Below, in pieces: positions 1 to 5,392 of a DNA stretch of 7,404 nucleotides; positions within the stretch are counted from its first letter, which is position 1; each line of letters opens with the position of its first letter. The stretch is from an archaeon (GTDB lineage: Archaea; Methanobacteriota; Methanobacteria; Methanobacteriales; Methanobacteriaceae). The notes beneath the pieces were generated by a model that worked only from the letters and a program-made list of their open reading frames with translations, did no database searches and was not told where the DNA came from. Made by a program: the position numbers and the translations under genes. The stretch covers positions 1 to 7,404 of the forward strand of contig JAKSUE010000068.1 of NCBI GenBank assembly GCA_024409165.1, in the 5' to 3' direction.

Positions 1-1025
1 AACTTCTAAATGAAATCAACACAATAAGAAAAGAAATAGGTCATGAAGAAGTTGATATAAAAATCAAAGAAATAATTTATAATGAAAATATAAATGAATT
101 ATGGATTATTGGCGAAGATAGGCCTGATAAATCAGCTATTATTGGAAAAGGTGGTTGGGTTGTTGGTAAATTAAGAGAAAAACTTAATTTAAACTCAATT
201 CATGTTGTAAGTTATGGAGATTTCTTACTTAAAGAATATAGAACTAAATTATCATTAAATAGAATAGAAGAGTTTATAGAAAATCAAAATGATGAAAATA
301 TCAAAATACCTCTTAAAAATCTTCAAACATTAGTTAATTATAAAATAAATAATATTTATTCATTTAATATCAAAGAATACATAAAAGAAAATAAATTCGA
401 TGAAGCAACAACTCCACAAGCTGTTTTAGCATTATCTGGTGGAACTGATAGTAATTTTTCACTTATTTTAGCTAAAAAATTAGGTTTCAATCCAATAGCT
501 ATTACAGTTGACCCTGGAACAATTGTCCTTCCAAAACAATTCAAAGAAAACATTAAGAAAATTACAGAGGATTTAGATGTAAAACATGAATATATAAGTG
601 TAGATTACTCTGAAATTATCAAAGATGCTTTTGATGGAAGAATTCATCCTTGTGGAAAATGTTCCAAAGTCATTGAAGAAACTGTAAATCAGTATGCAAT
701 AAACAATAATATTCCCCTTGTAATCTATGGAGATATGTTAGCTACAGGAAGCCAATGTATTAGTAAACAAAATACAGAAAATAATTTAAATAGATTAAAC
801 CTTCCAGGAGCTATTTGTGCTAAGAAGATTGAACATAAACAATTAATAAAAGATTATGATTTAAAAGAAATAAAAGGATTTGGTTGTCCATTATTATATG
901 AAACTCATAAAAGATTCCCTCATATGAAAAAGTACTCAATTCAAAGAATTTTAAGAGAAACACGCTCTGGAGCATTAGAACCTGGAGAAGCATTAGATTT
1001 AATTTGGAGCTTTTACAAAGCATGA
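1..1025 (+). CDS. KH-domain / PP-loop ATPase, TtcA/TtuA-like (5' end outside window)
   Basis: This reading frame is open from the left edge (first full codon at 3) to TGA at 1023-1025, giving 340 residues. Its only in-frame ATG before the C-terminal part is at 735, inside conserved sequence, so the true start lies upstream of the window. Residues about 35-70 contain IIGKGGWVVGKL, the GxxG loop of a KH RNA-binding fold. A PP-loop follows, SGGTDS at residues 145-150 (435-452), the ATP-pyrophosphatase motif of enzymes that adenylate a substrate. CGKC (217-220) follows, with further cysteines at 252, 272 and 295 (FGCPLL). In TtcA and TtuA tRNA 2-thiolases, a CxxC plus a cysteine some 90 residues later bind a [4Fe-4S] cluster; C217, C220 and C295 could be equivalent. 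A tRNA-modifying (thiolation) role is inferred. It could instead act on another nucleotide or small molecule, like other PP-loop proteins. The superfamily is sure; the substrate is unknown. Confidence 0.85.
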   Translation, partial: LLNEINTIRKEIGHEEVDIKIKEIIYNENINELWIIGEDRPDKSAIIGKGGWVVGKLREKLNLNSIHVVSYGDFLLKEYRTKLSLNRIEEFIENQNDENIKIPLKNLQTLVNYKINNIYSFNIKEYIKENKFDEATTPQAVLALSGGTDSNFSLILAKKLGFNPIAITVDPGTIVLPKQFKENIKKITEDLDVKHEYISVDYSEIIKDAFDGRIHPCGKCSKVIEETVNQYAINNNIPLVIYGDMLATGSQCISKQNTENNLNRLNLPGAICAKKIEHKQLIKDYDLKEIKGFGCPLLYETHKRFPHMKKYSIQRILRETRSGALEPGEALDLIWSFYKA

Positions 1026-1050
1026 CATAATTACTATTCGAGGCAATAAA

Positions 1051-1356
1051 ATGACTAAAAAAATATGTCCAAGATGTGGATCTGAAAATATTCACTGGAG
1101 AATTCCTCAATTTTGGTCTATGTGGGATTGTATGGATTGTAAATACACAGGACCTGTTATAGAAGCTGATGATGATTTAATTCAAGAAATCAGAGAATAT
1201 TGGGAAGAAAATAAAGAGGAAGTAATGGAATTTGAAAGAAAAAGAGCTTGTAAGATTGTAAATGACCTTTGTGATGAAGGTGAACTTGATAGAGTTGAAG
1301 AAGACGAATTAAGTGACGAGGAAATGGATGCTAAATTAAGAGAATTAAATTTATAA
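1051..1356 (+). CDS. Small acidic zinc-ribbon protein, function unknown
   Basis: This encodes 101 residues starting at ATG 1051, 25 bases after the previous stop. A GAGG at 1040-1043 lies seven bases before the start, so co-transcription with the PP-loop gene is likely. Residues 6-9 (CPRC) and 27-30 (CMDC) form a C2-C2 zinc ribbon with a tryptophan-rich stretch between them (IPQFWSMWDC). The remaining 70 residues are highly charged and mostly acidic, predicted largely helical, and end in a Glu/Asp-rich tail. There is no signal peptide or membrane segment, so it should be cytoplasmic. Small zinc ribbons of this kind are common in archaea and often bind nucleic acid or a protein partner. The acidic tail argues for a protein contact or a nucleic-acid mimic rather than direct DNA binding, but that is inference. 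I do not recognise a named family. Its position suggests a link to the upstream KH/PP-loop protein. Confidence 0.85.
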   Translation: MTKKICPRCGSENIHWRIPQFWSMWDCMDCKYTGPVIEADDDLIQEIREYWEENKEEVMEFERKRACKIVNDLCDEGELDRVEEDELSDEEMDAKLRELNL

Positions 1357-1369
1357 ATGCACCAAAAAT

Positions 1370-1403
1370 AAAATTATAATAAAATTATAATAAAATTTGT
1401 AAT
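1370..1403. repeat. 11-bp AT-rich tandem repeat
   Basis: AAAATTATAAT occurs twice back to back (1370-1380 and 1381-1391), followed by a degenerate copy AAAATTTGTAAT (1392-1403). It fills most of the spacer between the zinc-ribbon gene and the CatA-like gene. The copies resemble weak TATA elements but could simply come from replication slippage in AT-rich DNA. Confidence 0.6.
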
Positions 1404-1407
1404 AATC

Positions 1408-1420
1408 ATTTTATAAAATA
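1408..1420 (+). promoter_or_regulatory. Candidate archaeal TATA box for the CatA-like gene
   Basis: ATTTTATAAAATA contains a box A-like core (TTTATAAA) centred about 28 bases before the ATG at 1442. With usual archaeal spacing, transcription would start almost at the start codon and give a leaderless or very short-leader mRNA. An AAAGGG just before the ATG (1431-1436) could be a weak ribosome binding site if transcription begins further upstream. TATA-like strings are frequent in DNA this AT-rich, so this is only a candidate. Confidence 0.35.
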
Positions 1421-1441
1421 AAGACTAAAAAAAGGGAAAAT

Positions 1442-2083
1442 ATGAAAGAATTAGATTTAAAAGTTGAAGACCTTCCGTTTACTGATTTTTTATCTGCAAG
1501 ATATGGAATGTCTGTAAAAATAAACGCAGAAAAACTTTGGAAATATAGTAAAGAACATAATTTGTCCTTTTTTACATTATCTCTTGGAGCAATATTATCT
1601 GCTACAAATAAAGTTCCTCAATTAAAAAGAAGAATTATTGATAATAAAGTTATAGAATATGATTATTTAGATGCTGTTTGTCCCCTTTTAAATGAAGATA
1701 ATGGTACATTTAATGAAATGAAAATTAAAAATCCTTCAAAATTTAATAATCTTTTACAATGGTATAATTATGTTGAAGAATTGAAGGAAAATGCTTTAAA
1801 AGAAGAAATAGACTTTTTTAATGTAGAAATGCAAGAAAGAGATGAATTAGATATTATAAATTGTTCTTGTATTCCGTGGGTTGATTTTGAATCAATTTCA
1901 AACCCAATAGCTAAAGGAAATCAAATTCAACCTTTAATTACATGGGGAAAAGTTAATGAAAATTATGAAATGACTGTAACAATAACTGTTAGTCATATTT
2001 TTGTTTTTGGAAGAGATTTAGCATATTTCTTTGAATATGTACAAGATAATTTTGATAATTTTATTGAATATTTAGAGAAATAA
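1442..2083 (+). CDS. Chloramphenicol acetyltransferase (CatA)-like protein with altered HxxxDG motif
   Basis: The product has 213 residues, close to the usual length of about 215 for class A (CatA-type) acetyltransferases, and is cytoplasmic with no signal peptide. Family landmarks are present in order. An N-terminal segment around FLSARYGMSV comes first. NCSCIPWVDF at 140-149 matches the family S-x-x-P-W-x-x-F motif, with S142 corresponding to the Ser that stabilises the intermediate. TWGK follows at 167-170. The C-terminal motif is VSHIFVFGRDL, where H185 aligns with the catalytic His. The family Asp of HxxxDG, which makes a structural salt bridge, is Phe here (F189, codon TTT at 2006-2008). 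The expected reaction, acetyl-CoA-dependent O-acetylation, is therefore uncertain, and the natural substrate is unlikely to be chloramphenicol in an archaeon. CatA-like genes of unknown substrate occur in gut methanogens. The gene converges on argH. Confidence 0.85.
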   Translation: MKELDLKVEDLPFTDFLSARYGMSVKINAEKLWKYSKEHNLSFFTLSLGAILSATNKVPQLKRRIIDNKVIEYDYLDAVCPLLNEDNGTFNEMKIKNPSKFNNLLQWYNYVEELKENALKEEIDFFNVEMQERDELDIINCSCIPWVDFESISNPIAKGNQIQPLITWGKVNENYEMTVTITVSHIFVFGRDLAYFFEYVQDNFDNFIEYLEK

Positions 2084-2084
2084 A

Positions 2085-2139
2085 AAAAGTAAATAAAAAA
2101 ATAAAAAAATAAATGAATTTAGTTATAAAAACTAAATTC
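2085..2139 (-). terminator. Hairpin plus U-rich tail terminating argH
   Basis: GAATTTAGTT (2115-2124) and AACTAAATTC (2130-2139) form a perfect 10-bp inverted repeat around a 5-base loop. On the - strand it is followed by several runs of up to seven T (complement of 2085-2114). The argH stop codon (complement of 2132-2134) lies inside the first stem arm. Archaeal termination depends mainly on U-tracts, so the tail is probably the main signal and the hairpin an enhancer. The + strand has no T-rich tract after the hairpin, so termination of the CatA-like gene is not explained by it. Confidence 0.75.
2091..2114. repeat. 8-bp A-rich tandem repeat in convergent spacer
   Basis: Runs of seven A are separated by single T on the + strand, with a period of about 8 bases. 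Read on the - strand this gives successive T7 tracts directly after the argH hairpin, so the repeat serves as the U-rich part of that terminator. It also follows the CatA-like stop codon on the + strand, where it is A-rich and would not terminate. Confidence 0.55.
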
Positions 2140-3550
2140 CTAATCTTTCGAATTCATCGTCAAGGAATTGATTCATATTATTCATAGCTAATTGAACCAT
2201 TTCAGGAGATGGACCTCCTGGAACATTTCTTATTTTTACATTTTCTAATGGATCAAGAGCTCTTTGAATTAAATCGTTATCTAATTCAAGTTTTTCAAAT
2301 CCAAGTTCAATAGCTACGTTATCAACATATTCAGAAGTGATTTTAGCAGGTTCTAAACCTTCAGCAGTAGCTTCGTTAACAATTCTACCAACTATTTTAT
2401 GAGCTGTTCTGAATGGTAATTTACATTCTCTTACCATAATATCAGCTAAGTCAGTTGCAGTTGCGAAGTTTGCACCAGCTAATTCTAAGCATCTTTCTGT
2501 ATTGAATGTGACTGTGAGTAACATATGATTAACAATTTTAAGAGTATCATAAGCTACATCTATAGCATTCCATAAATGTGGAGTGATTTCTTGTAAATCT
2601 CTGTTATATGTGTATGGAAGTGCTTTTAAAATGGTGAGAATTGTAACAAGTTCTCCATTAACGATAGCACATTTTGATCTAGCGACCTCTGCAACATCAG
2701 GGTTTTTCTTTTGAGGCATAATAGATGAAGTTGATGAGTATTCATCAGCCATTGTTACAATACCAAATTCATAAGTACTCCAGAGGACTAATTCTTCACA
2801 TATTTTAGAAAGAGTAGTACAAAGAGCAGTTAAATCAAATACAGTTTCTGCAATAAAGTCACGAGAAGAAACACCATCCATGGAATTTTCAAGATAACCG
2901 TCAAACCCAAGTAATTCTGTGGTTAATTCTCTGTCAATTGGGAAACTTGTAGTTGCCATTGCAGCAGAACCAAGTGGATTTAAATTAACTCTTTTATAAG
3001 TATCAGCAAATCTTTGATAATCTCTTTTTAAAGATTGAGCATGAGCCATTAAATGATGAGCAATAGTAACAGGTTGAGCATGTTGAAGGTGAGTATAACC
3101 AATCATAACACTTTCTTTGTGGTCTTTTGCAAGGTCAATAATTCCTTCAATAAATTCAAGAATTCCTATCTCAATCTCATTAATTCTTTCTCTTAAAAGA
3201 AGTCTAATATCAGTAGCTACTTGGTCGTTTCTTGACTTAGCTGTATGCATAAATCCTGCATCGGGACCGACTAATTTAGTTACATAGTTCTCTACAGCCA
3301 TATGAACATCTTCAACAGAATGATCAAATTCAAGAGCATCAAAACCTTCTTCAGCTAATTTATCAAGTGCTTCAAGGATTTTATCAGCTATATCACCATC
3401 AATAATTCCTTGAGCTTTAAGCATTGAAGTATGAGCATAGTTACATTGAATATCAGCATCAAAAATAAATCTATCAAAATCAAGAGATGAAGTATAAACA
3501 GCTGCTTCATCAGTCATTTCTTTTTCTAATCTTCCAGTTCTAATTTTCAA
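2132..3550 (-). CDS. argH: Argininosuccinate lyase
   Basis: ArgH splits argininosuccinate into arginine and fumarate, the last step of arginine synthesis, as a cytoplasmic homotetramer of the fumarase/aspartase superfamily. The 472 residues match the usual length of 460-470. Visible landmarks are RTGRLEKEM at 4-12, HTAKSRNDQVATD at 102-114, the catalytic-His segment GYTHLQHAQP at 151-160, SSRDFIAE at 228-235, and the flexible signature loop STSSIMPQKKNP at 273-284 with the catalytic Ser at 275-276. The Gly that usually precedes the paired Ser is Thr274 here, a mild variation in an otherwise intact site. The start is TTG (complement of 3548-3550). No ATG, GTG or TTG lies upstream in frame before a stop, and the next ATG (Met12) would remove the conserved RTGRL segment. 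AGTTGAT, one mismatch from the SD core AGGTGAT, lies just before it. Wide spacing and its own promoter suggest a unit separate from the redox genes upstream. Confidence 0.97.
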   Translation of the reverse strand: MKIRTGRLEKEMTDEAAVYTSSLDFDRFIFDADIQCNYAHTSMLKAQGIIDGDIADKILEALDKLAEEGFDALEFDHSVEDVHMAVENYVTKLVGPDAGFMHTAKSRNDQVATDIRLLLRERINEIEIGILEFIEGIIDLAKDHKESVMIGYTHLQHAQPVTIAHHLMAHAQSLKRDYQRFADTYKRVNLNPLGSAAMATTSFPIDRELTTELLGFDGYLENSMDGVSSRDFIAETVFDLTALCTTLSKICEELVLWSTYEFGIVTMADEYSSTSSIMPQKKNPDVAEVARSKCAIVNGELVTILTILKALPYTYNRDLQEITPHLWNAIDVAYDTLKIVNHMLLTVTFNTERCLELAGANFATATDLADIMVRECKLPFRTAHKIVGRIVNEATAEGLEPAKITSEYVDNVAIELGFEKLELDNDLIQRALDPLENVKIRNVPGGPSPEMVQLAMNNMNQFLDDEFERLGI

Positions 3551-3562
3551 AATATCAACTCG
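3551..3562 (-). promoter_or_regulatory. Ribosome binding site supporting the TTG start of argH
   Basis: On the - strand the sequence before the start reads CGAGTTGATATT then TTG. AGTTGAT differs at one base from AGGTGAT, the complement of the archaeal 16S rRNA 3' end, and is spaced three bases from the TTG. With the lack of any other upstream start codon, this fixes the start at 3550. Confidence 0.6.
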
Positions 3563-3580
3563 AATTATATTATAGTTAAT

Positions 3581-3589
3581 TTATATAAG
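3581..3589 (-). promoter_or_regulatory. Candidate TATA box (box A) of argH
   Basis: On the - strand the sequence is CTTATATAA, close to the archaeal box A consensus TTTATATA. It is preceded by AAAA, which could serve as the TFB recognition element. Its centre is about 35 bases before the TTG start, predicting a short leader that still holds the SD. An inverted repeat TTAATT-N5-AATTAA (3592-3608) abuts it on the upstream side and could be an operator, though such repeats are cheap in AT-rich DNA. Confidence 0.5.
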
Positions 3590-3630
3590 TTTTAATTATA
3601 AGAATTAATTGTTAAAATTTAATTATTATA

Positions 3631-3666
3631 TTAATTTATATTAATTTATATTAATTTATATTAATT
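3631..3666. repeat. 10-bp tandem repeat, three and a half copies
   Basis: TTAATTTATA is repeated perfectly three times (3631-3660) and followed by a partial copy TTAATT (3661-3666). It lies in the 144-base spacer between the CBS-domain gene and argH, upstream of the argH promoter. The period equals about one helical turn. On the - strand each copy reads TATAAATTAA, which is TATA-like, so these may be extra TBP sites, a binding array, or slippage products. Confidence 0.75.
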
Positions 3667-3694
3667 GGTTATTAATTAAGAGCATGTTAAATTA

Positions 3695-4330
3695 TTATTT
3701 TCTTGCATTAGCTACTCTTTGAGCGATTACAAGTTCTCCTACAGAAATTAAACCTGCAAAGAAGCTTTCTAATCCACCAGTAGCCCAAATAGCATCACCA
3801 AAAGTTGCTTTACGAATATTTGCTTCGTATTGTTCTGCTGTTACAGGAATTCCTGTGGTTCTTGTGGTTACTTTAGCTGATGCATTCATTAATTCTTCCC
3901 AAGAAATTCCTTTAAGTTGTTCTTGCATAGCTTCATAAATTTTATAGACTTTTACATCGTATAAATCAGACATAGTGTCAATAATATCAAAAGGTCTTAC
4001 AACACCAATAACTTTATCATTATCATCAATAATAGGTAAATTGAGTAATTTAAGTTCAGAAGTATCAATTACTACATTTTTAGCAGGTTCATCTTTATGA
4101 ACTACTTTAATTTCATCAATACCATGCATAATTTCATACATATATGTTTTACTTTCACGTAAACCTTTGGTAATGTCTAAGGATGTTGCCCAACCTTGTA
4201 ATTTCATAGAATCATCTAAAACAGGAACAGTAAATCTTTTAAATTCTTCCATTTTAATAGAAACATCAACAATTGTATCATCTTTAGATACATAAACAAA
4301 TTCTTTTTCCATCATTTGACATGCTTTCAT
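3695..4330 (-). CDS. Two-CBS-domain protein with extra C-terminal domain, methanogen type
   Basis: The product has 211 residues. The start is ATG at the complement of 4328-4330, backed by a strong AGGTGG (complement of 4339-4344) eight bases upstream. Residues about 9-57 and 73-121 are two CBS motifs; the second has the typical LPIIDDNDKVIGVVRPFDI pattern. A CBS pair (Bateman module) usually binds adenosine nucleotides such as AMP, ATP or SAM and senses energy state. Residues 122-211 form a separate domain with no sequence type I can name. It contains a helical, charged part (VYKIYEAMQEQLKGISWEEL), a Thr-rich turn, and a Gly/hydrophobic segment near 184-203 (GGLESFFAGLISVGELVIA) that is amphipathic rather than clearly membrane-spanning. 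It follows the polyferredoxin gene by 97 bases. Regulation of, or attachment to, the redox complex encoded upstream is an inference from context. The CBS assignment is firm; the role is not known. Confidence 0.88.
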   Translation of the reverse strand: MKACQMMEKEFVYVSKDDTIVDVSIKMEEFKRFTVPVLDDSMKLQGWATSLDITKGLRESKTYMYEIMHGIDEIKVVHKDEPAKNVVIDTSELKLLNLPIIDDNDKVIGVVRPFDIIDTMSDLYDVKVYKIYEAMQEQLKGISWEELMNASAKVTTRTTGIPVTAEQYEANIRKATFGDAIWATGGLESFFAGLISVGELVIAQRVANARK

Positions 4331-4427
4331 TTAATAAACCACCTAATATAATTTATAATTAATAATTTAATAATAATCTAATTAAATATCTAATAAATAA
4401 TAATTTGTAAGTATAATTATTAATAAT

Positions 4428-5306
4428 CTATAAACCTAAACCTTCCTCATCAATAACTAAATTTAATGCATTTACAGGGCATCTTGTTGTACATTCTTTA
4501 CATCTAATACATTTATCATCATCTAATACGACTTTTCCTTCAACAATTCTAATTGCATTAACAGGACAGTTTTCTTCACATAAGTAACATCCTACACATT
4601 TATCTTGGTCAATATCAATGTGACTGTAGATAATTACAGGTCCAAGGTCTCTTTCAAGTTCAATAGCTCCATGCATGCATAAATTCTTACAAGATCCACA
4701 ACCAACACATAAATCTTTATCTACATAAGAATAAAGTCTTTCACCATTAGAATCTGTGTTAAAATCAATTGTATCAATTCCAGTTTCATAATCAGAAGCA
4801 ACTTTTTCACCATGTTCATGGATAAAAGATTCATTTTTAAGGGTAATTGCTTTTGTAGGACAGAATCTTGTACAAGATCCACAACCAACACAGATATTTC
4901 TTTTTACATCAATATTTTTCATTTTAAGAATTCTGTGACGGACTGGAATATCTTTTAAGAAGTATTCAACTTTTTCTTCTCCTTCATCAATTTTAATAGA
5001 TGATTCAGATTCAAGAACATAAATACAAGAAACAGGACAAGTTTGAGCACATATTTCACATTGAACACAACTATCTTCGATTTTAGCTTCTCTAAACCAT
5101 GTAGCTGATTGAATTGCACCAATTGGACATTCTTCAGCACAAAGATTACACCTAATACAACGAGGAGAGATTGTAATAAGTTTACTATCTGTTTTATAAT
5201 TTTGAATATCTATGCTAAAATCATTTATATCTTCTTCTAAGTCTACAGATTTAAATCTAATTTCATGTTCTAATTTATCAATCTGTTTTTTTAGTCTAAG
5301 TTCCAT
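4428..5306 (-). CDS. Polyferredoxin with six [4Fe-4S] motifs (Eha-type candidate)
   Basis: The 292 residues carry six complete CxxCxxCxxxC motifs, with cysteines starting at residues 50, 80, 139, 200, 237 and 266. Each is followed by Pro except the fourth, which has Met (LCMHGAI). The spacing suggests three ferredoxin-like pairs, 1+2, 3+4 (with a 50-residue acidic insert between) and 5+6, forming an electron wire. There is one extra cysteine (C94). The first 45 residues are charged and probably helical, with no signal peptide, so the protein is cytoplasmic. The start is supported by AGAGGAGAT (complement of 5311-5319) just before the ATG. Polyferredoxins of methanogens belong to Mvh, Fwd, Eha and Ehb systems. 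Six clusters and the neighbouring Ftr-like and kinase genes fit the 6[4Fe-4S] polyferredoxin of Eha as I recall it, but the ehaP/ehaQ letter cannot be assigned from sequence alone. Electron transfer to or from ferredoxin-dependent CO2 reduction is inferred. Confidence 0.95.
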   Translation of the reverse strand: MELRLKKQIDKLEHEIRFKSVDLEEDINDFSIDIQNYKTDSKLITISPRCIRCNLCAEECPIGAIQSATWFREAKIEDSCVQCEICAQTCPVSCIYVLESESSIKIDEGEEKVEYFLKDIPVRHRILKMKNIDVKRNICVGCGSCTRFCPTKAITLKNESFIHEHGEKVASDYETGIDTIDFNTDSNGERLYSYVDKDLCVGCGSCKNLCMHGAIELERDLGPVIIYSHIDIDQDKCVGCYLCEENCPVNAIRIVEGKVVLDDDKCIRCKECTTRCPVNALNLVIDEEGLGL

Positions 5307-5350
5307 TTTAATCTCCTCTATAATTTAATTGATTATTCAAATAAACATAA

Positions 5351-5370
5351 TTTAATAAAATTTAATAAAA
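5351..5370. repeat. 10-bp tandem repeat in spacer before the polyferredoxin gene
   Basis: TTTAATAAAA is present twice in tandem and is followed by TTTATTATT. It lies in the 86-base spacer between the kinase stop and the polyferredoxin start. It has no clear promoter role. It resembles the short-period repeats in the other spacers of the window. Confidence 0.5.
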
Positions 5371-5392
5371 TTTATTATTCACAAATTTCATA

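Noticed and set aside
356..553. - strand ORF of 65 residues
   Set aside because: It lies opposite the PP-loop core of the + strand gene, has no recognisable motif and no ribosome binding site; it is a shadow ORF.
735..1025. Separate 96-residue gene starting at ATG 735
   Set aside because: The frame is open and conserved-looking far upstream, with the PP-loop and CxxC motifs in the same frame; this is only the C-terminal part of the larger gene.
820..1110. - strand ORF of 96 residues
   Set aside because: It overlaps two real + strand genes, and its hydrophobic look comes from reading AT-rich codons in antisense.
1442..2083. Chloramphenicol resistance gene acquired by transfer
   Set aside because: Base composition matches its neighbours, the key motif is altered, and CatA-like proteins are ordinary in gut methanogens; nothing mobile is nearby.
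3631..3666. CRISPR or integration repeat
   Set aside because: The units are 10 bp with no spacers between them and no cas, integrase or tRNA gene nearby; it is a simple AT tandem repeat.
3879..3938. Transmembrane helix in the CBS protein C-terminus
   Set aside because: The hydrophobic part actually lies near residues 184-203 (about 3722-3781), contains Glu and several Gly, and looks amphipathic; the evidence is not sufficient for a membrane segment.
4955..5140. - strand ORF of 61 residues
   Set aside because: It is inside the polyferredoxin gene in another frame; the Leu/Lys-rich translation has no family features.
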